DNA of 64,000 nt from Bin87 sp965222895 (GCA_965222895.1 CBDCVB010000002.1:1116001-1180000), one strand, 5' to 3'. Counted from the first letter of the stretch, positions 8,735 through 18,180 are shown. Program-made: numbers and translations. The notes: generated from the letters alone by a model not told the origin.

Positions 8735-9172
8735 GTGAACAAGATAATCATCATCGGCAACTTGGGTCGTGACCCGGAGATGCGGTATTCCACATCCGGG
8801 AACCCGATGACGTCCTTCAGCATTGCCAGCAATCGGCGATACACTACTGCCGCCGGCGAGCAGCGTGAGGAAACCGAGTGGTTCAACTGCACCGCTTTTG
8901 GTCGCTTGGCCGATACTTGCAATCAGTACCTCGTGCGCGGGCAGCAGGTGTACATTGAAGGGCGATTACGTTCCAGGCAATATGACCGGCGCGACGGAAC
9001 ACCCGGTTTCTCACTGGACGTAAACATTACCGATGTGCAGTTTCTGGGCCGGCGCGGCGAACAACAAGACGGCGGTTCCGCTGACCAGCGCCGCGACAAT
9101 TACGACGGCGGCGGCAACTACGGCGGTGGTGGCGACGAAGCCATGGCCGATGTTGACGACCTGCCGTTCTAG
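8735..9172 (+). CDS. ssb: single-stranded DNA-binding protein
   Basis: 145 residues with a GTG start, 8 bases after rpsF. The OB fold opens NKIIIIGNLGRDPEMRYS and continues with the ETEWFNCTAFGRLAD and YIEGRLRSRQYD strands. After residue 112 a Gly/Asp/Asn-rich linker leads to the acidic tip DVDDLPF, the docking peptide for replication and repair partners. It acts as a tetramer coating ssDNA during replication and repair. The rpsF-ssb-rpsR order is the common bacterial arrangement. Confidence 0.97.
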   Translation: MNKIIIIGNLGRDPEMRYSTSGNPMTSFSIASNRRYTTAAGEQREETEWFNCTAFGRLADTCNQYLVRGQQVYIEGRLRSRQYDRRDGTPGFSLDVNITDVQFLGRRGEQQDGGSADQRRDNYDGGGNYGGGGDEAMADVDDLPF

Positions 9173-9230
9173 ACTGTGATGGCGCCGTTTACGGGCGCCG
9201 AATTACCCCGGATTGGAGAAACTTCCGCTA

Positions 9231-9746
9231 ATGACTACCCCCACCCCTGCATCCGCTCCCGAACCCTCCGCGGCTCCCGGTACGCCGGCTCCCGGAACAC
9301 CGGCGCCTCCGCCGACGCCGGTTGCTGGCGGCCCCATCAATAATCCTCCCGCTGACGGAGCGCCGCCCCGACGCCCCGGTGGATTTGGCGGCGGGACGGG
9401 CGGACCACGCCCCGGCGGCGGTGGGCCCGGTGGTGGACGCCCGCCGGGCAGAGGCGGCCCGCGTACCGGAGGACCCGGAGGGCGTGGCGGCGGACGTCGG
9501 TACGGGCCGCGGCGGCGGGTGTGTAACTTCACGGTTGAGAAGGTTACGCCCGACTACAAGGATGTTGACCGGCTGCGCCGCTATATCTCGGAGCAGGGCA
9601 AAATCGACCCGACCCGCAAGACTGGTACGTCGGCGAAGAACCAGCGGTTGTTGGCCACTGCGATCAAGCGGGCCCGCTTCCTCGCCCTGCTGCCCTATGC
9701 CCCTGAGCACAGCATCAACGTCGGTATGCGACCCGGTGGTAGGTAG
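9231..9746 (+). CDS. rpsR: 30S ribosomal protein bS18 with long basic N-terminal extension
   Basis: 171 residues; ordinary S18 is about 75. The S18 core is the C-terminal third: RRRVCNFTVEKVTPDYKDVDRLRRYISEQGKIDPTRKTGTSAKNQRLLATAIKRARFLALLPY. Residues 1-90 are low complexity: first Pro/Ala/Thr-rich, then Gly/Arg/Pro-rich with RGG-like repeats, strongly basic. ATG 9231 is chosen over TTG 9213, with GGAG at 9215-9218. The extension adjoins the S6-binding region, and the neighbouring rpsF product has an acidic tail, so the two may interact. Confidence 0.95.
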   Translation: MTTPTPASAPEPSAAPGTPAPGTPAPPPTPVAGGPINNPPADGAPPRRPGGFGGGTGGPRPGGGGPGGGRPPGRGGPRTGGPGGRGGGRRYGPRRRVCNFTVEKVTPDYKDVDRLRRYISEQGKIDPTRKTGTSAKNQRLLATAIKRARFLALLPYAPEHSINVGMRPGGR

Positions 9747-9761
9747 CCAGCGTTTCTTAAG

Positions 9762-10928
9762 ATGCTAAACCTGCCGTTGCCCTGGAAACGCAGCGCCGAT
9801 ACCGCTGAAGACGAACCGCCGCAACCATCGGGCCCCCGTCCGGTACGGCGACGGGGAGGGCGTAACCGCAGGGTTGGCGCAACCAGCAACGAAGATGCGA
9901 CCGCCGCCCGACAACGTCGCAGCCAGGAAGCTCGGCGTCAGCGCATCGCCATAACCGTTGGAGCGGTGTTGCTGCTGGCCATCATAGGAGTGGTCGGCTT
10001 TGGCGTTTATCAGGAATTTGTCCGTCCTTCACGTGTTATGGCCGGAGAGGTTAGAGGTGAGCGTTTCAGCATGGGCGACCTGGTGGAGCGCATTCGGGTG
10101 CTGCAAGGTATCAACCGCTACCAGGGCGGCCAGGTGGATTTCAGTCGTATTCCGTTCCAGCTGCTGACCGATTTGCTGCACGCTGAGATTTTGCGCCAGG
10201 CCGCGCCCGGCCTGCAAATTAACGTTACCGAAGAGCAAATAGACGAGGCCATTGAGTCGATTTTCCGTCCGACGGCCCAACCGGGTCAAGAGGCGGACGA
10301 TGCGCAACTGGACGCCGAGTTTGAGAACAGGTACGCAAACTTCAAGACCCAGGTGAATCTCACTGACGGCGCCTATCGCCGAATTGTGCAGGAACAGCTG
10401 CAAGAGCGCGAATTGTTTGTCCGTATGCTGTCAGCTATTCCGGAAGAGACGCCGCACGTAGAGATTCAGGCCATCGCTTTGAGTGCGAACAGCGACGCAT
10501 CGCCGGAAGCGGTTAAAGAACGCCTGGTGCTGGGTGAAGATTTCGACAGCGTGGCGCGCGAGCTGAGCGGCTCAGACGGCTACATCGGCTGGGTGCCACA
10601 AGGCGCCTTCCCCGAGTTCGACTCCTACCTGTTCGGGGACGAAACGAAGCCGGCTTCGCTGGAACCCGGCGACATCTCCGATTCAATCTACATTGACGAA
10701 ACCGTCATCATTTTGCAGGCAATCGGCGAGGCGGAAACCAGGGCAGTGGACCAACAGATGGCGATGCAGATGGCGGCGGCTCGCGTTGATCAATGGAAGG
10801 ATGATCAACTGGCGCAAGGTTCTGACGAAGGTTGGGTCAAGATTAACTTCAACAGCGACCGTTACGCTTGGGTTACCGACCAGGTGCGGTTGACGCGCCC
10901 GCGCGTTACTCCGACTCCGCAACAGTAA
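9762..10928 (+). CDS. membrane-anchored SurA/parvulin-like foldase
   Basis: 388 residues. A basic cytoplasmic N-terminus (RPVRRRGGRNRR) precedes one TM helix at about residues 65-86. Next comes a SurA-N-like helical domain with a conserved pattern (LLTDLLHAEILRQAAPGLQINVTEEQIDEAI). A parvulin-type PPIase domain lies at about 245-345 (EIQAIALSANSDASPEAVKERLVLGEDFDSVAREL, then GYIGWVPQGAFPEFD). It probably folds exported proteins outside the membrane. It begins 15 bases after rpsR and may be co-transcribed. Catalytic activity of the parvulin domain is uncertain from sequence alone. Confidence 0.85.
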   Translation: MLNLPLPWKRSADTAEDEPPQPSGPRPVRRRGGRNRRVGATSNEDATAARQRRSQEARRQRIAITVGAVLLLAIIGVVGFGVYQEFVRPSRVMAGEVRGERFSMGDLVERIRVLQGINRYQGGQVDFSRIPFQLLTDLLHAEILRQAAPGLQINVTEEQIDEAIESIFRPTAQPGQEADDAQLDAEFENRYANFKTQVNLTDGAYRRIVQEQLQERELFVRMLSAIPEETPHVEIQAIALSANSDASPEAVKERLVLGEDFDSVARELSGSDGYIGWVPQGAFPEFDSYLFGDETKPASLEPGDISDSIYIDETVIILQAIGEAETRAVDQQMAMQMAAARVDQWKDDQLAQGSDEGWVKINFNSDRYAWVTDQVRLTRPRVTPTPQQ

Positions 10929-10947
10929 AACCCAACCGGCGCAGGCG

Positions 10948-12267
10948 ATGGGAATGGGCAACGGGGAAATCAACATCGGGTTGATGGGAATGGGTACCGT
11001 AGGGGGTGGTGTCGCCGCCGCCCTGCTGCAAAACGCCGATGCCATCAAGCGCAAGACCGGCCGTGCCGTCCGGTTGCGGCGTGCCCTGGTGCGCGACGCC
11101 TCCAAAATCCGGCAACCCACACCACCCGCCGGCGTTCTCACCACCAATCCCGAAGATATTTTGTCCGACCCCGATGTCCACATCGTCGTGGAAACCATGG
11201 GCGGCGACTCGCCGGCCGGTGAGTATCTGGAGCGCGCGCTCGGCGGCGGAAAGCACGTCGTAACCGCCAACAAAGAGGTGATGTCGCGTCGCGGCCCGGC
11301 GCTGATGGCGCTGGCTCAGGAGCGGCGCGTCAACTTGTTGTTTGAGGCATCTGCCGGCGGTGGTATTCCTATCGTCGGCTGCTTGATGTCCCAGTTGCTG
11401 GCCAACGACATCCGTTCCATCCGCTCCATAATCAACGGCACCACCAACTACATCCTCACGCGGATGGCCCGCAGCCAGACCCCCTTCGCCGACGCACTGG
11501 CCGAAGCCCAGAGTCATGGCTACGCGGAGGCTGACCCTACCAATGACATTGAAGGGGTTGATGCCGCTTACAAGCTGTCCGTACTGGGCAGTCTGGCCTT
11601 CCACCGTCCCATACCGCACCAGTCCATCTACACTGAAGGCATTAGCCGGCTCGCCCCGGAAGACTTCCGATACGCCGCCGAACTGGGCTATGCCATCAAG
11701 TCCCTGGCCATCGCTACCGCCGAACCCGACGGCCTGGTGCAGGCCCGCGTTCATCCCGCTCTGGTGCCGCAAGACCACCTGCTCGCTAATGTCGACGGCG
11801 TGTATAATGCCGTTGAAGTAACGGGCGACCTGTGCGGCCAAATCATTCTCCACGGCCAGGGCGCCGGCCGCGAGGCGACCACCAGCGCCGTTATGGGCGA
11901 CATTCTGAACATCCTGCGTACCATTGGCAACGCGGAAGGCCCGCCGCCAATGCCGACACTCGATGGCGGCGACGGCACGACAGGCAATTCAGTTCGACCC
12001 ATCGACGAGTTGGCCAGCGCTTATTATATGCGTCTCACCTGCGCCGACCAGGCCGGTGTGCTGGCCCAGATCGCTCGCATCCTGGGGGACGGCAACATCT
12101 CTATTGCGACGGTCATTCAAAAAGATACCGATCCCGGTGGCGGGACTGCACAACTCGTAATCACTACCTATCCGGCCCGGGAGGTTGACGTTCAATCCGC
12201 TTTGGCGGTGGTTGCTGAACTGGATGTTGTCATCGGCGTCAACAACCTGATCCGAATTGAACGCTAA
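10948..12267 (+). CDS. hom: homoserine dehydrogenase with ACT domain
   Basis: 439 residues, the standard length of the monofunctional enzyme. NAD(P)-binding GLMGMGTVGGGV at residues 12-23, followed by the ANKEVMSRRGPAL region, and catalytic segments FEASAGGGIPIVGCL, NGTTNYILT and EADPTNDIEGVDAAYKLSVL. A C-terminal ACT domain (about 355-439: YYMRLTCADQAGVLAQIARIL) implies feedback by threonine. It reduces aspartate semialdehyde to homoserine. thrC follows 77 bases later, so the two form a threonine-pathway unit; thrB and aspartokinase are not in the window. Confidence 0.97.
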   Translation: MGMGNGEINIGLMGMGTVGGGVAAALLQNADAIKRKTGRAVRLRRALVRDASKIRQPTPPAGVLTTNPEDILSDPDVHIVVETMGGDSPAGEYLERALGGGKHVVTANKEVMSRRGPALMALAQERRVNLLFEASAGGGIPIVGCLMSQLLANDIRSIRSIINGTTNYILTRMARSQTPFADALAEAQSHGYAEADPTNDIEGVDAAYKLSVLGSLAFHRPIPHQSIYTEGISRLAPEDFRYAAELGYAIKSLAIATAEPDGLVQARVHPALVPQDHLLANVDGVYNAVEVTGDLCGQIILHGQGAGREATTSAVMGDILNILRTIGNAEGPPPMPTLDGGDGTTGNSVRPIDELASAYYMRLTCADQAGVLAQIARILGDGNISIATVIQKDTDPGGGTAQLVITTYPAREVDVQSALAVVAELDVVIGVNNLIRIER

Positions 12268-12344
12268 CCACATTGAACATAACCACCGTTTCGAGCGAGC
12301 ATTGCACTACCATTGGTCAACCGGACTGAAATAGCAGGCATCTG

Positions 12345-13439
12345 ATGGGCACCGGCGTTTTAGAACGATATCGGGATTTGCTTCCCGTGAACGAAGAAAC
12401 GCCCATCATCTCGATGGGCGAGGGTGACACGCCTCTGGTGCGCTCGCGGCATCTGGGGCCGGAGCTGGGCTGCCCCGATCTGTTTTTCAAGCTGGAAGGG
12501 TGCAACCCCACCGGTTCTTTCAAAGACCGGGGCATGGTGGTAGCCATCGCCAAGGCCATGGAGGAAAACAGCGTGGGGGTGATGTGCGCCTCCACCGGCA
12601 ACACCAGCGCCTCTGCCGCCGCCTATTCCGCCTATTGCGGATTGGCCGCGTGGGTGCTGATACCAAAGGGCGAGGTGGCGTTGGGCAAACTGGCGCAGGC
12701 AATGGCTTACGGGGCTCGAATCCTGCTGGTGGACGGCAACTTTGATGCGGCGCTGGCGCTGGTGCGCGAGTTTACCGACCACAATCCGATTACCCTGGTC
12801 AATTCCGTAAACCCACATCGCATCGAAGGCCAGAAGACTGCCGCTTTTGAGGTGTCGGATATCCTCGGCGATGCACCGGATTATCTGTTCATACCAGTGG
12901 GCAACGCCGGCAACATCACCGCCTATTGGCGCGGATTCGTGGAATACCATCAACTGGGGCAAAACGACACGCTGCCCAGGATGATGGGTTTTCAGGCCGC
13001 CGGCGCCGCACCCATCGTCCTCGGCAAGCCAGTGGCGTTCCCGCAGACCATTGCATCGGCAATACGCATTGGGAACCCGGCCAGCTGGAAGCAGGCCGAG
13101 CGCGCCCGCGACCAATCCGGCGGCGCCATCGATTCGGTTACCGATGATGAGATTCTGGAAGCGTACCGTTTGCTGGCATCCCGAGAAGGTATATTCGGCG
13201 AACCGGCATCCGCCGCCTGTGTCGCCGGACTGATCAAAATGCGCCGCAACGGACTCGACCTGGCGGGCAAACGGGTGGTCTGCGTAATTACTGGCAGCGG
13301 CCTGAAGGATCCGGACATGGCGGTGAGCAGCGCCCAGGCCGACACCATCGAAGTAAAAGCCAACCTGGAGGCCATCGAAGCGGCGATTATGGATTCCCTG
13401 CCGACGGCCAGTCAGGGCAACCCGGTCAGTAGCCCGTAG
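12345..13439 (+). CDS. thrC: threonine synthase
   Basis: 364 residues, the short form. The PLP lysine is K60 in NPTGSFKDRGM; the CASTGNTSASAAAYSAY phosphate-binding region and the PVGNAGNITAYWRGF loop are typical. It converts O-phosphohomoserine to threonine. It lies directly after hom, as is common. The C-terminal 40 residues contain a Ser/Gln/Thr-rich tail without known function. Confidence 0.96.
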   Translation: MGTGVLERYRDLLPVNEETPIISMGEGDTPLVRSRHLGPELGCPDLFFKLEGCNPTGSFKDRGMVVAIAKAMEENSVGVMCASTGNTSASAAAYSAYCGLAAWVLIPKGEVALGKLAQAMAYGARILLVDGNFDAALALVREFTDHNPITLVNSVNPHRIEGQKTAAFEVSDILGDAPDYLFIPVGNAGNITAYWRGFVEYHQLGQNDTLPRMMGFQAAGAAPIVLGKPVAFPQTIASAIRIGNPASWKQAERARDQSGGAIDSVTDDEILEAYRLLASREGIFGEPASAACVAGLIKMRRNGLDLAGKRVVCVITGSGLKDPDMAVSSAQADTIEVKANLEAIEAAIMDSLPTASQGNPVSSP

Positions 13440-13467
13440 TCTCCGAGTAATCAACTGCATCCATCGT

Positions 13468-14061
13468 ATGACCACTGCTGCCAAAATGAACCAGCCGGCC
13501 GTGGCGTTGGCCATCGGTACGGTGCTGAAATACATCGACGAGGACAGCGGGCGCGAGGGTTTGTGGAACACTCCCGACCGGGTGGCTGAGATGTACGGCG
13601 AGCTGTTCGCCGGCGTAGGCCGTGATCCGGCGGATGAAATCGACGCCATTTTCTCCGCGGACGTTACGCCCGACCCGGTAATCGTTAGAGACATACCGTT
13701 CTACTCGATGTGCGAGCACCACCTTCTGCCCTTCTTTGGCCACGCTCGCCTCGTGTACGTGCCCCACCGCCACATCGCGGGCATCAGCAAAATTGCCCGT
13801 GCGCTGGACGTGGCGGCGCGGCGGTTGCAGGTGCAGGAACGGCTCACCGCACAGCTGGCCGATGCGGTGCTGGCGCGGGTGCAACCGTTGGCCGTGGCGT
13901 GCCGCCTGGAGGCTGAGCATCTTTGTATGTCCATGCGGGGTGTGCGGAAACCCGGGCACCGCGTCATCACCACCGCGGCCCGCATGAATACGACGGTCGA
14001 AACTGCGAACTGTCCAGCTGCCTACTCACGTCGCGACTTGCTCGATATGCTGGCGGTCTGA
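13468..14061 (+). CDS. folE: GTP cyclohydrolase I
   Basis: 197 residues. It hydrolyses GTP to dihydroneopterin triphosphate, the first step of folate-type pterins. The active site is intact: zinc ligands in FYSMCEHHLLPFFG (about residues 73-86) and the third Cys in EHLCMSMRGVRKPGH, with YVPHRHIAGISKIAR between them. The opening region GLWNTPDRVAEMYGELFAG is also typical. It sits between thrC and a GNAT-like gene with gaps of 20-30 bases, so co-transcription is likely although the pathways differ. Confidence 0.97.
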   Translation: MTTAAKMNQPAVALAIGTVLKYIDEDSGREGLWNTPDRVAEMYGELFAGVGRDPADEIDAIFSADVTPDPVIVRDIPFYSMCEHHLLPFFGHARLVYVPHRHIAGISKIARALDVAARRLQVQERLTAQLADAVLARVQPLAVACRLEAEHLCMSMRGVRKPGHRVITTAARMNTTVETANCPAAYSRRDLLDMLAV

Positions 14062-14082
14062 TGGCTGCCGCCGAGGAAATAA

Positions 14083-15099
14083 ATGTCTGAACTTCAGGCG
14101 CCCACACCGATTACGTCCTTCGGGCAGATTCGGAGCCAGTGGCAAGAACTGCTGGGCCGCGCGTCGGTCAACAACCTGTATGTCACGCCCGTTTGGCAGG
14201 AACTGTGGTGGGACGCTTTTCAGGATGGCCGTTCGCTGGCCGGCTTCTACATGACCGACACCGACGGGGATGTGGCCGCCATCGCTTCTCTGTCCCGCTC
14301 CGGCGACCATTACACACTGGTGGGCAACAGCGATACCTTCGACTATAACGATTTTGTCATTGCCAGCGGCGCCGAGCAACGATTTTATCCGGCATTGCTG
14401 GATGCCATCAGCGACAGCGGGGGACGCCAGCTGGACCTGTATTCCATCGGGGAGGATTCGCCCACGCTGACCATGCTGCCGCCGTTGGCCCGCGATCGGG
14501 GATACGCGGTGGACGTGGCAGAAGAGGATGTTGCGCCCCGCCTCATCCTGACTGACACCTGGGACGAATATCTGGCCGGCCTCGGCAAAAAGGACCGCCA
14601 CGAACTGCGGCGCAAGCTGCGTCGTCTGGAAGCTCACGAAAACTGGCGCTGGTACTGCGTGTCCGACCCCACCGAAGCCGCCGCACGCATGGACGACTTC
14701 ATTAACTTGATGCGCCAGAGCGACGCGGCCAAAGCGGAGTTTATGACGGCGGAACGAGAGGCGTTCTTCCGACAGATGGTGGCTGCCACCGCCGCCGAAG
14801 ACATCCTGCGGCTGTTCTTTCTGGACATGGACGACAAACCCGTAGCGGCGTCGATGTGCTTCGACTACGACGGCGTCCGTATGCTGTACAACAGCGGCCA
14901 CGATCCGGAATACCGATACTACAGCGTCGGCCTGCTTCTCCATTCCCTGTGCCTGCGCGATGCTCTGGAACGGGGCTACCGCTATTTTGACTTCCTGCGC
15001 GGCAACGAACCGTACAAATACCGGCTGGGCGGCACCGACCATCATCTCTACCGCATAACCCTGGAGTGGGCTGGTGATTCCACACCGGAGCGTTCCTGA
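14083..15099 (+). CDS. GNAT-superfamily acyltransferase (BioF2/CelD-like)
   Basis: 338 residues. The C-terminal half has the tandem GNAT pattern of FemAB/CelD-like proteins: LRRLEAHENWRWY, then FFLDMDDKPVAASMCFDYDGVRMLYNSGHDPEYRYYSVGLLLHSLCLRDALERGYRYFDFLRGNEPYKYRLG. That last motif, with the Lys-Tyr-Lys near the end, is characteristic of this group, often linked to polysaccharide or cell-envelope acylation. It overlaps the following glycosyltransferase gene by 26 bases, supporting a shared envelope role. Substrate unknown. Confidence 0.8.
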   Translation: MSELQAPTPITSFGQIRSQWQELLGRASVNNLYVTPVWQELWWDAFQDGRSLAGFYMTDTDGDVAAIASLSRSGDHYTLVGNSDTFDYNDFVIASGAEQRFYPALLDAISDSGGRQLDLYSIGEDSPTLTMLPPLARDRGYAVDVAEEDVAPRLILTDTWDEYLAGLGKKDRHELRRKLRRLEAHENWRWYCVSDPTEAAARMDDFINLMRQSDAAKAEFMTAEREAFFRQMVAATAAEDILRLFFLDMDDKPVAASMCFDYDGVRMLYNSGHDPEYRYYSVGLLLHSLCLRDALERGYRYFDFLRGNEPYKYRLGGTDHHLYRITLEWAGDSTPERS

Positions 15100-16303
15100 C
15101 TTGGCCTCCGCCCCCGACGCCCGAGTAGCGCTGCTGGCCTACCACGCCTGCCCGTTGGCTGCCCCCGGCCAGGGCAAATCCGGCGGCATGAACGTCTACG
15201 TGCGTGAACTCTCCCGCGCGTTGGCCGGCCGCGGGGTCGCGGTCGACATTTTCACCCGGAATCACGCTGGGGTCGATGCTGACGCTACCGAAATTTCGCC
15301 GGGCGTGAATGTGTTGCACATCCCTGCCGGCGCGCCGGATGCACCGCTGGCGCAGCAGGTCGACTACCTTCCCGAGTTCCTTGGCGGCATCCACCAGTAT
15401 CGCCGTGAACAGGGGGCGCACTATCAGGCCGTGCATTCCCATTACTGGTTGAGCGGGGTGGCCGGCCAGCAATTCGCCAACGACATTGGCGTGCCCCATC
15501 TGGTGACTTTCCATACGCTATCCCGAATCAAGCTGCAATCGCGCTCGGGCGAGAACGAACCGGAAATCCGGCAACGGGCCGAAGCGGAAATCATCGCCGG
15601 CGCCGACTGCATCGTTGCCTTCAGCCCTCACGAACGTGATGCGCTGGTACGGTTGTACGACGCCGAAGCTGCTCGGATCGAGCTGGTTCCGTGCGGCGTG
15701 GATTTGTCCCGATTCCGCCCGCTGGGCAAGGCGCGGGCAACCGAAGAACTGGGACTGAACGGCCACAAGATTCTGCTGTGCGTGGGCCGGATCGAAGCCC
15801 TCAAGGGCGTTGATTTGCTGATTCGCACCGCGGCACAGCTGGAGTCTGACGACGTTCAGGTACTGGTGGTGGGCGCCGACGCCGACGGCGGCCAGGAAAT
15901 CGCCCGGCTGCAACAGATGGCCGACGACCTCAACATCGGCGATGCAATCGAATTCGTCGGTCGTGTGCCACAGGAACGGTTGGCCTGGTACTACTCGGCA
16001 GCCGATGTGTGTGTGGTGCCATCCTTTTACGAAAGCTTTGGCATGGCCGCACTGGAGAGCATGGCGTGCGGCACGCCGGTGGTGGCTTCACGCGTGGGCG
16101 GTTTGCCGACCATCATCCAGCATGGACGCACCGGCTACCTGAAATCGTGGCGCTGCCCGGAGGCTTTCGCCACCTCTCTGGACATGATAATGGCCAACCA
16201 GAGCCTGCGCGACAGCATGGGCAAGGCGGCCCGCCGCCGCGCCGAATCCCTGGGCTGGGATGCCATTGCCGGACGCATACTGGCCCTCTACATTCCGGGC
16301 TGA
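15074..16303 (+). CDS. GT4 glycosyltransferase (MshA-like)
   Basis: 409 residues with a GT-B fold. The N-terminal domain starts VALLAYHACPLAAPGQGKSGGMNVYVRELSRALAGRG, with the GGMNVY donor/acceptor motif seen in MshA and sucrose-synthase-like enzymes. The C-terminal domain has ILLCVGRIEALKGVDLLI and the E-x7-E motif in ESFGMAALE (about residues 320-328). GTG 15074 overlaps the upstream gene; TTG 15101 is an alternative start. It may make a glycosylated inositol or envelope sugar; a PIG-L deacetylase follows two genes later, a combination also used for mycothiol-like thiols. That link is inference. Confidence 0.88.
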   Translation: MIPHRSVPDLASAPDARVALLAYHACPLAAPGQGKSGGMNVYVRELSRALAGRGVAVDIFTRNHAGVDADATEISPGVNVLHIPAGAPDAPLAQQVDYLPEFLGGIHQYRREQGAHYQAVHSHYWLSGVAGQQFANDIGVPHLVTFHTLSRIKLQSRSGENEPEIRQRAEAEIIAGADCIVAFSPHERDALVRLYDAEAARIELVPCGVDLSRFRPLGKARATEELGLNGHKILLCVGRIEALKGVDLLIRTAAQLESDDVQVLVVGADADGGQEIARLQQMADDLNIGDAIEFVGRVPQERLAWYYSAADVCVVPSFYESFGMAALESMACGTPVVASRVGGLPTIIQHGRTGYLKSWRCPEAFATSLDMIMANQSLRDSMGKAARRRAESLGWDAIAGRILALYIPG

Positions 16304-16318
16304 GCTGAAGGCCACAAT

Positions 16319-17164
16319 ATGATACCGGGAAATTTCCCTCAAGAAACTTCCATACCTACCGAGGATGCCCCAACCCCGGAGGCGCGACACCGCAGGTTCC
16401 GCATCGGCCAGCCAATGGTAAGACATCTGGAGGCCCGGTTAGGAGCCGGTCTACTGGTGTTGTTGCCGATTCTGGTAACCGTGTTGATCCTCCAGTTCTT
16501 TTTCGGGCTTGTCTCCGGTTTGATGGTGCCCATTGTAAGCCGATTGCCGATACCCGCCCCTTATGATACTTACATCCAACAGCTGTCCCCATTGCTGGGC
16601 GCTCTCACCGTTCTTTTCATTATCTACGTCGTGGGTCTCCTGGTGCAATGGGCGTACACCAAGCTGATCATCGACAAGTTCCACGATATTATTGGCCTGG
16701 TACCGGTCATCGGGCAGGTTTATAGCACTACCCGATTTGGCATAGATTTTCTATCCGACACCCGGCAGGACAAATACCGAGGTGTGGTACTGCTGGAATT
16801 CCCTCGCCTGGGCGTTTTGTCCATCGGCCTGATTACTTCAAACCTGGGGCCACTGTACGGGGGCGAAGAGTACCTGACCATCTACATACCGACCACCCCG
16901 GTGCCCTCGTCAGGTTATCTGGCGATAGTGCCGGCCAGCAAGGTTACTCCAACCAACATCACCGTTGACGAAGCCATGCGCATGATAATCTCGGGCGGCA
17001 TCCTGGCTGGCGATATTATGTCCCAACGGTCGATAGCGAATCGCACCACCTGGCCCGGGCGCCACTGGTTGGGGTGCAATCGCAGCGAATCGGCGGGCAA
17101 AAAGCTGCAATCGCCGCTGATAACAGAGCGCGCACACCGCCGGCAGGATTTGGTCAGCAGGTAA
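16319..17164 (+). CDS. DUF502 family membrane protein
   Basis: 281 residues. After a basic cytoplasmic N-terminus there are two hydrophobic segments (about residues 42-66 and 87-112), followed by the DUF502 signature: LIIDKFHDIIGLVPVIGQVYSTTRFGIDFL, GVVLLEFPRLGVLSIGLIT, YIPTTPVPSSGYLAIVP, and the closing MRMIISGGIL. The last 55 residues (from about 228) are hydrophilic, Arg-rich and unlike the family, which normally ends near ISGG. They may come from a local frameshift or a recent stop-codon loss. Function unknown. Confidence 0.85.
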   Translation: MIPGNFPQETSIPTEDAPTPEARHRRFRIGQPMVRHLEARLGAGLLVLLPILVTVLILQFFFGLVSGLMVPIVSRLPIPAPYDTYIQQLSPLLGALTVLFIIYVVGLLVQWAYTKLIIDKFHDIIGLVPVIGQVYSTTRFGIDFLSDTRQDKYRGVVLLEFPRLGVLSIGLITSNLGPLYGGEEYLTIYIPTTPVPSSGYLAIVPASKVTPTNITVDEAMRMIISGGILAGDIMSQRSIANRTTWPGRHWLGCNRSESAGKKLQSPLITERAHRRQDLVSR

Positions 17165-17448
17165 TCTACCGCTCTGCCCACGCATTTGGCGAAGCGAGTC
17201 GGTTGAGGGTCAGGCGTTATAACCGGAATGCGAACGAGTGCAACTCGCCCGTCTTCTGGAACCCAATCGACTCGTAATCAGTTCCTGATGGGCAACCGTA
17301 GCCGCTCCGGGGTAGCCCTTGACACTGGTTGATGATTGTAGCAGAGTTACCGGCAGTTCCTAATTTTGGCGGTGCTCCAGCTCAGTCGAAACCATCGCTG
17401 CAGCCGCTGCCCGCTTCGCCATCTGCAATCATTTGGAGGCCACGCCCG
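17165..17448. other. intergenic region without clear gene
   Basis: No convincing coding frame. A TTGACA hexamer at 17319-17324 could be a -35 box for the deacetylase gene, but no good -10 follows at the right distance. Nothing else is recognised. Confidence 0.4.
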
Positions 17449-18180
17449 ATGGATTTCACGCCTGAACGCGCCCTGGTGATAACGCCACACCCCGATGATG
17501 CCGAAGTTTGGGCCGGCGGAACCATTGCCCAGTGGGTGCGCGCTGGCGCTGAAGTGCATTACGTGTTGTGTACCGACGGCAGCAAAGGCACTGATGATCC
17601 GGAGATACGCGTCGGCGAGCTGATTGCGGCGCGCAGCCGGGAGCAGTTGGCCGCCGCCAAAATCCTGGGCGTGACCAACGTGGTAACGCTGGGGCGTCCC
17701 GATGGCGAACTGGAAGACACGTCAGATTTTCGCAAGGAACTGGTGCGTCAAATTCGCATCATCAAGCCCGATGTGGTGTTGACCACCGAACCGTATCGCC
17801 GCAATATGCAGTGGCACCGCGACCATCGGATTGCCGGCCAGGTGGCGCTGGATGCGGTGTTCCCCTATGCGCGCGACCACCTGCATTTTGGCGACCTGTT
17901 TGCCAACGAGGGCATCGAGCCGCATAAAACGGCTGCCATAATGTTTTGGGGTTCTGAAAATCCAAACGCCTTCGTGGACATTTCCGCCGATTTCGAAATC
18001 AAACTGGATTCCGTGATGGCTCACGCCACCCAAACCCGTCAACGCACCCGGGCAGAAATGCAGGCATTCATTCGCGACCGCGCTCACGAGGCCGCCGAGC
18101 AGGGCAATGCCTCACCGGACGAAGACGCCGCCGGTTTCGTGCTCGCTGAGGCGTTTCGCCGGGTGACTTTCCGAACCTAG
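17449..18180 (+). CDS. PIG-L/LmbE family deacetylase
   Basis: 243 residues. The zinc site is seen as ITPHPDDAEVWAGGT (residues 11-25), with the H-P-D-D-A motif of N-acetylglucosaminyl (MshB, BshB, PIG-L) deacetylases, and the third ligand in WHRDHRIAGQ near residue 125. ATG 17449 is chosen because GGAGG lies at 17435-17439; an upstream in-frame ATG at 17329 would add 40 unlikely residues. It removes an acetyl group from an amino sugar conjugate. With the GT4 gene at 15074 it could belong to a thiol or glycolipid pathway; this is a guess. Confidence 0.9.
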   Translation: MDFTPERALVITPHPDDAEVWAGGTIAQWVRAGAEVHYVLCTDGSKGTDDPEIRVGELIAARSREQLAAAKILGVTNVVTLGRPDGELEDTSDFRKELVRQIRIIKPDVVLTTEPYRRNMQWHRDHRIAGQVALDAVFPYARDHLHFGDLFANEGIEPHKTAAIMFWGSENPNAFVDISADFEIKLDSVMAHATQTRQRTRAEMQAFIRDRAHEAAEQGNASPDEDAAGFVLAEAFRRVTFRT

